Assembly: GCA_902729315.2 (NCBI GenBank)
Contig: LR746274.1
Span: 1,302,001 to 1,366,000, forward strand
DNA length: 64,000 nt
Source of the DNA: Spirodela intermedia
Lineage: Eukaryota > Streptophyta > Magnoliopsida > Alismatales > Araceae
Reading direction: 5' to 3'
This document shows, piece after piece, positions 1-11,252 of this stretch (the stretch's first letter is position 1; every line of letters starts with the position of its first letter). The notes beneath the pieces are model-generated. The model searched no databases. It was not told the origin of the DNA and was given only the letters and a program-made list of their open reading frames with translations. The position numbers and the translations under genes are program-made.

Positions 1-299
1 AGGACGACCCCAAAGCTGTACACGTCACTCTTCACGGTCAGTTGACCGGTCATGGCGTATCTGCAATTCAACCAGATCATAGAAATCTTCAGATTCTCGT
101 CCAACAATTCTATTCCAGGAATAAAAAGAACAGTAGTGGGATGATTAAAAGCCCTCATATCATACTTTATTTTCTCCAAATTGCAATCAAGACACAGATA
201 ATCCAAACTATAATCAACGTTGGAAGATTGCCATCAAAAAAAAAAAAGAGAGAAATTGAGGCACAACCCAGCTCTCCATCTAAACCTATCTAGAGAGAG

Positions 300-330
<31 letters not shown>

Positions 331-3300
331 CGGCCTGGAGTGGTTCCAATGGCATCCCTGCAATGGACCCGATGTAGTAAAGTAGAGAAAAATGGTGAGG
401 TAAAAGCGTGTAAATCGTGAGGCACAAGTGCCCAAGCAGCATTCTTACTCTGGTGCGTGGTAGCCGAAGGTTCCCAGAACACGAGTGGAATGAAGGCGTG
501 CAGCCATGTCCGGAGCCTGATTCAGGAGGTTGAAGTCGGCAATCTTGGCCTTGAAGTCCTCAAACAGGAGCACATTGCTCGATCTGATGTCTCTGTGAAT
601 TACAGCAGGTTGAGCTTTCTCGTGCAGATACTCCAGTCCTCTCGCAGCATCCACCGCAATCCTCACCCGCTGCATCCAGTCCAGTGCCGGACCCGGTTGC
701 GAGCCTTGAACCCCTTTCCTCCCTGAAGAGATAAAGATAGAGAGAGAGAGAGAGAGAGTCCATGAGGAATGGCTGACCAAGCATTGGAAGCGATGTGGGC
801 CCAGACCAAGATATTACCGTGCAAGACGTCATGGAGAGACCCCATTGTGGCATACTCGTAGGCCAGCAGGCGAGTGTTTCCCTCAACACAATAACCCAAC
901 AACTCCACATAATTCTCATGCTTCAGCCTCGACACTATGGCGACCTGATTTTCGGAAACCCAGTTAGGAGAGAAGGAGAGAGAGAGAACTGTGCGGAGTA
1001 ACTTATCATGCACTGGACGAACCTGGGTTAGAAACTCGTTGTTAGACTCGGGCTCAGATGAAGCGTCGAGTTTTTTGACAGCGAAATCTTTCCCATCATC
1101 ATAACGAGCATAGTAAACCCTCCCATATGAGCCTTCCCCAATCAGACATTTTGAACCAAAATTATCGGTTTTCTCTACGAGTTCGTCCAAAGATAATGCA
1201 GGTACTTCGATAGTAGGCAACACGGTCTGTGGTTCAGAGTTAACTGCATTAGAAAGCTTCGAGTTCTTCGGATTCCCTGAGTTCACATGGAGAAGAAGAA
1301 CCATGAGAGAATGGCCAGCGAGTCTTCGAGGACTAATGAGATAGAAACAAAGCACATTAAGTTATGAACCTAACAAAATTTACCAGAAAAGGTAATGAAG
1401 AGCGAAGTACATCTCTAGCTTGTGACAAAGTATCCTACCCGACTCCTTAATCTAGCGCACAAGAGCTTTTGTGTACACTCTTCTCCGCAGGCAACACACC
1501 CAGGGAAAGACAAACATTTCGATCCCCTTAGAGCAGCCATCATTGTCACTAAGGTGACAACATCTCTTCTACAGAGCCAAGAGGCTGTCAATGAAGATAC
1601 GTTTTATAACATAGTTTCTCTCAAGTCTCTACAGGGAAGGCGGATCTAATGAATAAATGCTCCAGCAACTCGCAAGTAGTTTTGTAAAGGTCAACAATGT
1701 GTATTAGAAGAGAAGCCCTCCCTCCTTGAGCATTGCAACTCTTATCTATTGCAATATGATAAACAAAGTATTCCGCAAATTTGTTTCATCTAAGTTATTT
1801 CCGCCTCCAGACCCTTGAAGCCATAGCCAAAGAATCGCTTCAGCTTGCTCGATCTCTTCCTCCCTAAGGCATCATCTCCCTCGTCCCTAGAACCGAAAGC
1901 CTTCACTAATGTAGCATGTTTGTTCTGCTTTCCAGAAGGGCCAAAAAAAAAAGTGTCTCTCAATGGATGAAGTTCTACAGTCCATGTGCTTCCAAATTGT
2001 GTCTTTTGACAATGTAAGATATCTCTCCATGGTACTAATCTGCAAGCCTCAGGCACTATTTCTCCAGCACTTTAGCTTCATACTTTCCATTTCGCAAGTG
2101 AATAACCAAATCCAAAACTCTCCTCAGATTCCCAGCGTCCATAACCACTTTTTTGAGTTCTAAGATGCACACATGATTGCAAGACCCTTGCTTCTTGAGT
2201 CTTTCTCATCCTTTATAAGTTGATATCGCATCATCATCCGGATTTCTCCTTTACCGTGGTAGAAGAATCACCTCGAGATGATTTCCGAAACTTTTAGGAA
2301 TCTTGAATAATGACGAGTAATAATTCTCTTAGCTATATAGGAATATCCTTACAGACACTAATCTCCCACGAAGTGAGAGTGGCGTCCAACTTCATCCTGC
2401 TATCTTACTATCAGATTTCCACGTGAATTTGAGCAATACTTGACATGCGGCAAATCCTTGGAATATGGCACTCCCAAGCGTGAAATTAAAAACTTCCCAT
2501 CTTACATTTTTTAAAAGTATAGATGGTATGACAACTGATCTTCCTAAAAGCGAACTATTTTCGTATTTACCTTGAAACTGCTGGCCTCAGTCTGACCAAA
2601 CATATTTACTAGGTATCCATGAACAAAATTGGTACCATCTACATATGTGATGCAAATCATGATTGATGAGAACATATGGAACATATGTGATGCAAAACAT
2701 GCGCATGATGAGAAGCATTTGCATCCAAGTCATGGTATAAAACGCACGTAAAAATTATGCCAACAGAGTAACTCTTTAACAGGGGATAAAAATCAAGTCA
2801 AATCCATGCGGCAGACTAGTGAAGCTGAATACAACCATATAAACAGAAAATTCGATAGAATCAAATTGCATAGGTTTAATTCCTAACAGTCGGTGTAAAC
2901 TCAATGTTCTCCTTGATTGAGTTATGCAAAATGCAAAGAAAACACTTTAAAAAAACTCTTGAAGAAATTGGACCCTGGTTATTGGTACCTGACCGAAAAG
3001 ACCTGGAACCAACTCAATAAGTAGGTTAAGTATAGAAGAGCTGGTAATAAGATATATCTCAATCAAATGAGTATGTCCTTCACTTCTAGGGAAAATGGAT
3101 GCGGTAGAAGCCCGCTGGAACTCCATTGATGTTTACCATGGCTTGAGTGGACAAGAATAGAAGCTCTAATTTAAGTCCTGACAAAGGGAGATATCAACGT
3201 TTGGTGGAGAAGTTTCTGTATTGGATATCATTAAGCCTGATAGTGTATATGTGACAAGTGTCATTGGACATTCCATACGTCCTGCTAGGAATATTCATGT

Positions 3301-4695
3301 GAAGGCTGTGAATAGAACTCTGCAAAATAACCATGGTCAACATGATCACACCAAGAAAATAGGGATTGATCGTCATGTCATTAGACTGAAACTTAACATA
3401 TGTGAAATCTATCACCCGTAGAATCGTTCAAAAGATTTGGTAGCATATCCTAAATAACTATATAAGCCAGGCATTGAGCACTGAAGTCATTGGTGTCTTT
3501 TTATAGTTTACTGGAACCCAATAACTACGATCCCAATTATAGCATGTTTTTTACATTTTCTTCTTACATTCCTGCATTCTCCCTGTAACAGGGATTTACT
3601 TAAATCCACATGGGAGATACGGTAGGAGTTGCTTTAAACCATAAAAGTTACTCTAATCCAGCAAGCATTAGTCTCGGGATTCATTCAACACCCAAACGAA
3701 GAGATCCCGATAATAGTTCTGCTATATGTCATTAGAAAGATAGGGATCAAACAGATTATATAACTTTATCCTCCTCTACATTGAACCAGAAACAAACAAA
3801 ACCAAACCAGAAGTAGATTATCATTTGGGGGAAGTCGATAGCTCAATGAAATCCTTAAATAATAAAAAATGAAGTACATAGAAGTGGGGCAGTAATCATA
3901 CTTAGTTGATGAGCAAAAATTTTAAAAGGACATAATGAATTGCAAATCATAAAGCAAAAGAACAGACAATGTTCCTGGCTATGAAAATAAAAACTAAACC
4001 AAAAATAATGTAGGACCATATCTTGTTTAAAAATTTGGTTTAACTGGAAAATAGGGCCTAATACTTGGATTCATTTCCTATGGAGGCTCCTCAGGATAAA
4101 GCCTATTTTCCTTTTACTCACAAATAAATAAAAATAAAACATATAGTGATGATTGAGTATTCAGACAAATCACCAAACAGTGAAATTCGTAAAATATTGA
4201 AGGGCGAAACGAAGTCTTTTGGGTGGAACACAACTGCTTCTGTGTAAGCAACACATAGGTAGGACACAGCTTTGTGAGTAAGCACAAACCTATCCTATGG
4301 TGGACTTCTACGAAAGGGAAGTTGACAACAGCCACCCACCATACCTGCACGATTTAAGAAGCTACCCATCGAAAGGAGAAGACAAATGGTATCAGTTGAA
4401 AGGAAGCAGAGTTCAAAAACATCTGACTACGTGGCGAACCAAGGGGAGGATCCAAAAGGAGATGATAAAGCCACTAAGCATGCAGTAGGATTTCAGTAGG
4501 ATTTAAGGCAAGTGGGTTTGCACAACAGGTAACAAATATAACCCAATGAAGACCAAGCTAAGTAGAAAAAAATTATACAGCAGAAAGCTATAAACGGAGC
4601 ATACCATCAACATGATTATTCTCGTTGGACTGGTAATAATCATCCGCCTGAGAGGAACAACAAAACAACCGTAATGCTCTGTCTCTCTTCCTCAT
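1..4695 (-). CDS. PTI1-like receptor-like cytoplasmic kinase, 3' part beyond the window
   Basis: Cytoplasmic Ser/Thr kinase of the PTI1 family, which relays signals from receptor and OXI1/AGC kinases at the plasma membrane. Exons read from splice sites and phase: 4695-4605, 1276-1023, 944-818, 722-449 and 60-1 (continues off the window). The first exon encodes 30 residues with a Cys-Cys pair (residues 12-13), a likely palmitoylation site, and the family's QSNEN motif. The glycine loop GEGSYGRV is at 77-84, the ATP-binding Lys in AVKK near 98, and the catalytic loop HRDIRSSN at 200-207. DFN replaces DFG and Arg replaces the usual loop Lys; both occur in this family, so they do not mark a pseudogene. 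The activation segment [12 protein letters not shown] joins [17 protein letters not shown] across the last intron. The 3.3-kb first coding intron (4604-1277) holds nothing I recognise. Family assignment is firm; the exact orthologue is not. Confidence 0.93.
304..330. repeat. (GA)n microsatellite in a PTI1-like intron
   Basis: A GA run of about 27 bases in the last visible intron (448-61). On the transcript it is a CU tract. Similar shorter tracts lie at 739-758 and 972-988 in the two preceding introns. Confidence 0.9.
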
Positions 4696-5705
4696 CTGCT
4701 GTCCACTATGGTGTCTCATATTACCAAAGAAAAGAGTTCACTGTATGACCACCTGTCCATCAACAGTGAAGCCATCAAACAGCAAGAAAAGATTCATAAC
4801 CAAAAAAAGCATATAATTTCGACAAAATTTAAAAAACACGTGCAGATAGCGAACGAGGGTGAAGATGACAAAACTAATCACTCGGACATTTCTTCTCAAC
4901 AATTGAAATTACTGTACACCTAATATATAAAATCTACGATAATGAAATAAATTATTAAGAGAAAAGGTCTCAACTCCGCGGTCATGTCTGTTCACAGATA
5001 TCACAATCCGATCCGGGCTTATAATTTGTAAGTCTCACAATACGGCGCTAACATTGTCTTGAATGAAACGTGAAAAAGAAGAAAATTCACCCGTAAACCC
5101 TTATCCAGAACATCCTTGTCAACGATTGAACGGTACAACGAGAGACCACAATACGAAAGAAGAAACGATAGAGGAAAATTAATTTTCCATAAATCGAACA
5201 AGGACAGAAAGGAAGTAGCGCGTTGTTATCCGTCACAAATTGTAAGCACAGAAACAAAAAAAATCAAAAAAAAATCAAAAAAAGAGACGCCGATCAGATA
5301 CCTCCAAAGGATAACCGTAGGAAAAGTACAAGCGTCAGTAAGACAAAAGGAGGCGAATTATAATCCCAGGCCAGGAGATGATATGCGAGGGAAAGGGAGA
5401 GAGAGAGAGAGTCGTCAAAATCAGACATCGCGAGTACAAAAAATTGTCTCGTAACCTATAAAGTGCGAAACAAACGATCAAGCCAAACTGCATCATGATA
5501 AACCTCCCAGTCGGTTCAATGTAAAAAGGAATCGCCACGACACTTGACACAGCGGCAGGACTTAACCTCGACGAGGAAACATCAGCACAAAGTTTTCCTC
5601 ATAAAAAAAATAGCTCAGACAACCGTAGGAGAGACAACCGGAGGAATGGCGACAGGGATCGGAACGAAAAAATCGAGCCACAACAGAAACCCCGTCAAGT
5701 CTCAC

Positions 5706-5975
5706 CTTGAATCATCCGGAGTCTGCACCTCCAGCTGCGCTCTTCCCCTGGGGTTAGGGTTAAGGTTTCCCAGTGCTGCTGAACCAGACGAGGGGAGAAG
5801 CAGGAGGAGGGAGGCAGAAGGAGATCTCGGCTTCCGGGGGAGGAACGGCGGCGGACGCGGAGGGAGAAATACGAAGAGAGAGGAGTGCGCGCAGCCCACC
5901 TGTCAAAGGAGACGCGGTTTCCCTCTCTCGACGGTTTCCGAGTCATTAAATATGACGTAGTTAAGTCTCCTCAAA
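5706..5975 (-). other. Probable non-coding first exon (5' UTR) of the PTI1-like kinase
   Basis: This is a GC-rich segment between a TATA box and a strong donor site (CAAG/GTGAGA, exon end at 5706). The next candidate acceptor is the CAG directly before the start codon at 4695, which would make a 1-kb 5' UTR intron (5705-4696). The exon also carries a telo-box-like AACCCTAACCC on the minus strand near 5755. The transcription start is estimated from the TATA position only. Confidence 0.5.
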
Positions 5976-5995
5976 GCAATATTCTCGGTAATTTT

Positions 5996-6006
5996 CCATT
6001 TATAGA
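5996..6006 (-). promoter_or_regulatory. TATA box, PTI1-like kinase
   Basis: The minus strand reads CTATAAATGG here, about 290 bases upstream of the donor of the proposed first exon. It is the only TATA-like match in the right place. Confidence 0.45.
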
Positions 6007-6458
6007 AATTCGAATTAGTCGCCCAACAGAATGTCAACCGCTCCCCCCCCCGCTGGCATCAATGGTCCGGGCCTACAAACCAGACGGGCCTTCCCAATCG
6101 GCCTGTTAGTAACTAAAATTGTATCATTATTATTATCATTTAAAAAATAAAATAATACCAAAATATTAAATCAGAATCTCCCGGGGTCGCAAGCCGTTGC
6201 CGAAAAAATGGGTGAATCGATAAAAAAATAAAATCTGCGAATATAAAATAAAAGGGAAATTACATAATCAATTTATAATGGAATGTTCAGAACGTCAATG
6301 AGCTGACTAATGCACGACCGACGACCGCGCAGGTCCAGCCTGTTCGCATCAGATTCCGGCTAAAAGATGCAGACAAAGTTGTAAATTAAGTGAAGGATAA
6401 GCCCAATAAATTGTTACAGGCACACGCCACGGAGGACGTGACTGGGTAAGCCTACATA

Positions 6459-6479
6459 TAGAGAGAGAGAGAGAGAGAT
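6459..6479. repeat. (GA)n microsatellite
   Basis: A short GA run in the 900-bp spacer between the kinase promoter and the 3' end of the PPR gene. The rest of 6010-6597 shows no gene. Confidence 0.85.
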
Positions 6480-6597
6480 GATGGAGAGGGAGGGGGGGGC
6501 TGCCACATGGGCATGGGCTTCCAGCCCAACTCGACGGGCTTAGTGGCCCATTAACACTTTTTTCGTATTCTTTGTGATGAAATAAATGTACAGGGAG

Positions 6598-6955
6598 TAG
6601 TTTCGTGATCTTCAGAGGGAGCAGATTTCCGGTTTCAGTGGAGCGACAGCAGGGGCGGCTACTCATCGTCGTCCCGCTCTCTCAGGGTACCTTCGTCATT
6701 TTCACGGCAACCAGATTTCTGATTTCAGTCGAACTACGGCAGCGGCGGCTTCTCATTGTTGTCCCGCTCTGTCAGGGGGCGCCGTGGCGATGCAGCGCCG
6801 CCAGAACTCGCCGGAATCGGATGGAGTACCTTCGTGATATTCAGAGGAAGCAGATTTCCGATTTTCAGTGGAGGGACGACAGCGGCGGCTTCTCACCGTC
6901 GTCCCGCTCCGTCAGGCAGCGCCGTGGCTATGCAGCACCGCCAGAACTCGCCGGA
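6598..6955. repeat. Tandem repeat that includes the 3' end of the PPR gene
   Basis: Three head-to-tail units: 6598-6687 (truncated), 6688-6826 and 6827-6955. Each begins with a form of TTCGTGATNTTCAG and runs through GTCGTCCCGCTC. The third unit contains the last codons and stop of the PPR gene. The second carries a diverged but still open copy of the same codons (RRVLAALHRHGAP, then stop). The duplication therefore copied the gene's 3' terminus downstream of itself. Confidence 0.85.
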
Positions 6956-8684
6956 TCTCTGCTCTCTCGGGATGCCGGTTGTTCCCTCCCGCCCCGAATT
7001 CCTCCACGGCGCCGCCGACGGCGACGAGACTGGATCCCGGCTCCTTCATGATCCCTCTCTCTCCCATCAGCCGGCGGATCCTCGTCGCGTCCCTCCACCG
7101 GTCGTCGGCGGCATACAGGTTGGAGAGAAGCACGTAGATCCCGCCGTCGGCCGGGGAGGATTCCTCGATGTAGTCGACGATCATCTGCCGGGAGATCTGG
7201 TTTCCCCCTGGGGCTCTGCAGACGCCCAAGATGGAGCACCAGATGAGGGCGTCGGCCTCCATCGGCATGGCCTTGATCAGATCGAAGGCTTCTTCCAGGA
7301 GCTCCGCTCGGCAGAGGAGATCCACCATGCAGCCGTAGTGCTCTATCCTTGGAGACAGGCCATAGACTTCGGTCATGGCGTTGAAGAAGAAGCGCCCTTC
7401 TCTCACTAGCCCGGAGTGAGAGCACGCGCCCAGGAGCACGATGAAGGTCACCTCGTTGGGGGCCACGCCACTCTTGATCATCTGATCGTAGTGGTCAATG
7501 ACTCTTCTGCCGAAACCATGCATCGCCAGGCCTCCCAGGAGCGCGTTCCAGGAGAAGATATTCTTGTGCGGCATTTTCCCAAACAGGTGGAGTGCCATCA
7601 CTATGCATCCAGATTTCGCATACATGTCGATCATGGCCGTGGATATATGCACATCCCAGAGGATGCCTCTCCGGTCTATGAATTCGTGGATCCATTTGCC
7701 TATCTCCAGTGCCCCCAAACTGGCGCAGGCCGAGAGAAGACTGGCAATGGTGACCTTGTCGGGCTCCAACCCGGAAGCCTGCATGGCGCGGAAGATCGCT
7801 AGAGCTTCCTTCGGTTGTTTGCACTGCACTAACCCAGTTATAATACTGGTCCATGAGATGATATCTCTGTGAGGCAACTCATTGAACAGCTTTCTTGCAT
7901 CGACGAGGCTCTCAGATTTCACGTACATGTCCAGGAGGGCATTGCCCACGACCAGGCCGTTCTCCCACCTGAGTTTCAAGACGAAGCCATGGATTCTCCT
8001 TCCTGCGTTGATGTGCCCCAGCCTCCCGAAAGCGACAAGCATGCTGACCAGGGTTGCTTCATTCGGCTCCTCATCCATGGCCTGAAACAAGCTCACAGCC
8101 TCGTTAAGGAAGCCTCCTTTGACATACCCGGAGATCAAACCAGTCCAGGAGACGACGTCTCTAACGAGCATTTCATCGAACAGATTGCGGGCGTCCTCTG
8201 GTTTCCCGCAGGACCCGTACACATGGAGAAGGGCATTCTGCACGAAGATATCGCAGAAGAACCCTAGCTTGAAGATGACTCCGTGGATCTGCCTGGCCTC
8301 GCCGATCGCCAAATCCTTCGCGCAATGCCTCAGAATCACGGGGAAGGTGTACCTGTTCGGGAAGAAACCGCTGCCGATCGCGCACTTATACAAGGAAATA
8401 ACCAGCCTCGGATTCCTTCCGATCGACGAACCAGAGAACAAGAGATTCAGGAGAAATGGAGATCGAAGCTGGAAGGGAACTTGCTGGAGTATCCGGCAGG
8501 CGTAATTCACCTGATTCCGGAATCCCGCCAACGACTGGATGAGCTCCGCCACGGCTAGCCTGTCACGTCCGGCCCCAGAGATCAGAAGCCGGGCGTGGAT
8601 CTGCTTCAATCGGCCCACGCTTCCGGCTCCATGAATGAGGCCTAAGAAGTTCGATTTTACAGCGTAAGCAGGCTTCAAGCTCAT
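6912..8684 (-). CDS. Pentatricopeptide repeat protein, PLS class with E-type C-terminus
   Basis: Sequence-specific organellar RNA-binding protein; members of this class mostly act in C-to-U RNA editing or other RNA processing in mitochondria or plastids. It is a single 590-aa exon, as usual for the family. Repeats run from about residue 50 to 490. Typical cores are DVVSWTGLISGYVKGG, NALLDMYVKSESLVDARKLF, DIISWTSIITGLVQ, STAMIDMYAKSGCIVMALHLF and NIFSWNALLGGLAMHG. The E/E+ region follows from about 500 (YVLLSNLYAADDRWRDATRIRRLM, then KEPGSSLVAVGGAVEEF). There is no DYW deaminase domain, so an editing role would need a partner supplied in trans. The start at 8684 is the first Met of the open frame and is followed by a short basic/hydrophobic stretch that could be an organellar presequence. 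The stop lies inside a tandem repeat. An array of site II motifs lies about 200 bp upstream. Confidence 0.93.
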   Translation of the reverse strand: MSLKPAYAVKSNFLGLIHGAGSVGRLKQIHARLLISGAGRDRLAVAELIQSLAGFRNQVNYACRILQQVPFQLRSPFLLNLLFSGSSIGRNPRLVISLYKCAIGSGFFPNRYTFPVILRHCAKDLAIGEARQIHGVIFKLGFFCDIFVQNALLHVYGSCGKPEDARNLFDEMLVRDVVSWTGLISGYVKGGFLNEAVSLFQAMDEEPNEATLVSMLVAFGRLGHINAGRRIHGFVLKLRWENGLVVGNALLDMYVKSESLVDARKLFNELPHRDIISWTSIITGLVQCKQPKEALAIFRAMQASGLEPDKVTIASLLSACASLGALEIGKWIHEFIDRRGILWDVHISTAMIDMYAKSGCIVMALHLFGKMPHKNIFSWNALLGGLAMHGFGRRVIDHYDQMIKSGVAPNEVTFIVLLGACSHSGLVREGRFFFNAMTEVYGLSPRIEHYGCMVDLLCRAELLEEAFDLIKAMPMEADALIWCSILGVCRAPGGNQISRQMIVDYIEESSPADGGIYVLLSNLYAADDRWRDATRIRRLMGERGIMKEPGSSLVAVGGAVEEFGAGGNNRHPERAEIRRVLAVLHSHGAA

Positions 8685-8879
8685 TTCTCCTCCGCCCTAG
8701 CAGACGCCTTCTGGACGACCTCCGAGCTAGACGAAGAAGAAGATTCCATCGAGATATGTAAATCCTGAGAAGGTGGGGAGCTGCTAAGCTGCAAGGGACG
8801 TCCGTGTGAAGCGCCCACCGGCGAAAGATAGCTCGGAGTAATCGTTAAACCTTAGATCTGTAGCCCAATTCATTTCCCA

Positions 8880-9150
8880 TAGAATTGTCGGCCCATTAAT
8901 AAGTATTCCAGCCCATTAACTGTTCACATAGAATTAGCCGCCCATTAAGCGTAGACTCTAGCCCATTACTTTTCTCATAGAATTACCCACCCATTTAGAA
9001 TACACTCCGGCCCATTCCACTTCCGATAGAATTCTTCGTCCATTAAGCGTTGTCTCTCGCCCAATAACTTTGCCCGTATAATTATCCGCCCATTAAGCAT
9101 ACACTCCGGCCCATTCCATTCACTACCGGATGGATCTCTGGCCCATTAGC
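8880..9150. promoter_or_regulatory. Tandem array of site II-like (TGGGCC/T) elements upstream of the PPR gene
   Basis: Five tandem units of about 49 bp (8880 to about 9125), each with the frame tAgAATT-N4-GCCCATTAA-N11-GCCCATTA, followed by further GCCCATT copies. About eleven GCCCATT or near-GCCCATT motifs fall in 270 bp. On the gene strand these read AATGGGC, matching site II elements, which TCP factors bind in promoters of plant genes for organelle biogenesis and ribosomes. The array starts about 200 bp upstream of the PPR start codon. Confidence 0.75.
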
Positions 9151-10370
9151 GTTATCCAAATTTCAGCGAGAGAAATCCGGTCCACAGTGTTTGCTGGAGG
9201 GAGAGAAGGTGTATAACTGCAATTAAGAAAAATACTGGGCGAGTTCTAACTTTTTTTCGGGTTTTGTAAATCTCTTTAAGTCACAATCATTTACAAGTTT
9301 CACGCGTGCAGTGAATATCTATTTTTTTAATAAAGTCACCGATTATTAAATTAATTGACTTCCCACAATGTCGACATAGGAATATGAGAATGACCAAAAG
9401 GGTCATTCTTCCAAACCGTAAATAGTTGTAAGACCAGGGATAAAAATATAGTAAAAAATTTAGCTTTAGTCCTGATTAAACTCTTCAGTAATTAATAACT
9501 CTCAGACTTGTTATGATCAGAAAAGTAGGTTCTATATTTTTCAATCTTATCTGCTTTGGTCAGGGTGACATCTGTATCAGGGGAATATCCTCAGAATATC
9601 CACTTAATGTCATGTCAACTATAGCAAAATGACATGAAAAAACAGAAAAAAAACGCCGATAGAGAGGGAGAGGAGAGAGAAATAATGTTTTGGAAATATT
9701 TAAATCTTTGGCAACCCAAAACCAAGTCAACGATCCAAGCCCACAAATAGAAGGGACGAAGAGCTCATCATAGAGTCAATCTTCAGGGCACCCACGACCA
9801 AATTTAATTAGTGTAAAGATTGTAGATGTGATGTGTTTGAAATGATGTTTTAAATAATATGTATATCATTCGCTAATTTACCAAGCTTAATGTTCATACA
9901 TGATTTCAATAATATGCAACCTACATCAGGTAAGCATTACTATTTGGGATCTAATAGTCTAACCCTTGAAAAAGTGAAAACATGTACTTATGTGCAATAT
10001 AGGAGAACCTTATCTAAATGAAGAACAATTGGCACCATGCCGAAAACCATACATGTAAACGTCAACTCATGTACCAGACAAATTACAATCTTCAACGTTG
10101 ACATCTCTTGTCATCCAGAAATGGCGTAGAGCATATGACCTTGGGGCTATTTTTCCATTTTTGGAATGAATGAGCGAGCTCCTCTTGCAGTGATGAGCTG
10201 ACAATTTTGGGGAATTAGAGCTCGAGAAGCCTGATTATAACATATCTGATTAATCCCACGTGGAAAAATAATGGGTGAATGGACGTAAATATCCTTACAT
10301 ATGGCGTAAAGATCTGTGGGCACTGCGGGATTAACTTCTGACGTCTTCGGTCAAACTTCGCTAGCCTCCG
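9151..10370. other. AT-rich intergenic stretch, no gene seen
   Basis: No open frame of note, RNA gene or clear repeat was found. It separates the divergent PPR and transporter genes. Confidence 0.6.
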
Positions 10371-10499
10371 CATAAAAACGGGAGGGAACGGAAGATCAAC
10401 GACGGTTCGCCACGGAAAGCGGACGGCTCGGTGGGAGGCTCGCGGGTGGCGCCGCCGCCGCCGTTCCCTAAGCCGTACTCATCCCCCTCAAGGGGCGGA

Positions 10500-10507
10500 T
10501 GACGTCA
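10500..10507. promoter_or_regulatory. Palindromic TGACGTCA bZIP-type site
   Basis: A perfect TGACGTCA palindrome in the GC-rich block 10380-10520, about 750 bp upstream of the transporter start codon. bZIP factors of the TGA/CREB-like types bind this sequence. Assignment to the transporter promoter rests on position only. Confidence 0.4.
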
Positions 10508-11252
10508 CTGTTAAAATACGGCTTTTCCCGGAATAGTTACAAAAAAATGGGGGCTTCGGCGGAAGAGGATGCATAATTGAATCCACGTCATCCAAGATTT
10601 TTTATCAGCTTAAACCAAAGTCAGCGTATTTGATTAGGGTGACATTTGGGCAATTTGGGGGGTACGTGGCAGGAGGAGACGGCGGTCAGAGGAGCAAGGA
10701 CTTTACAGAAAGGAGCGCCCCGAACTTCCTTTTTTATGTCGGCGGCGGACAATTGTCTGTCCGGAATATGAAGCGCCGGCGAGTTCTCCACCGTCCGATC
10801 TAGAATTATCTGCCAGGAAATTTATAATTTTAACCCCATAATCACACACATTTGTGGAAAAGTTCTGAAAAGTCCTATAAATGTTTCTGTGGGCACCCTG
10901 AATTATTGAAAGAGTCACTGTTTAAAACAATATTAGTGAAATATTATAAATAAATATAGTACAAGGTTTGATTGTAATAATGTAGCGTCGAGAGGGTGTT
11001 GGTGTTTCACTGAGAGCATCCATGAGGCAAGGGAGCGGTGGCGATGGCGACGGAGCTGTTCTCTCGGGCTTACTCCCTTCCTTCTCCCTACCTTCAACGG
11101 TGGGAGGACAGGTCCCATGGGGAGAGGGGGAGGGGGGGTTTGCCCACCTCCTCTTATTTATATTCCTGGTCTTCCCTCTCTGTCCACTCCTCTCTCTTCC
11201 TCCAAGCCTTCTCCTTGGCGCTGTGGGTCTCCTGTTCCGGTGAAGGAAGAGA

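Noticed and set aside
449-722. DFN instead of DFG and HRDIR instead of HRDIK as evidence of a dead kinase
   Set aside because: Both are recurrent in the PTI1 family, which includes active members; the remaining motifs are intact.
1790-2056. 88-codon minus-strand frame as an extra exon or gene
   Set aside because: It lies within the first coding intron of the kinase, has no recognised motif, and splice phases work without it.
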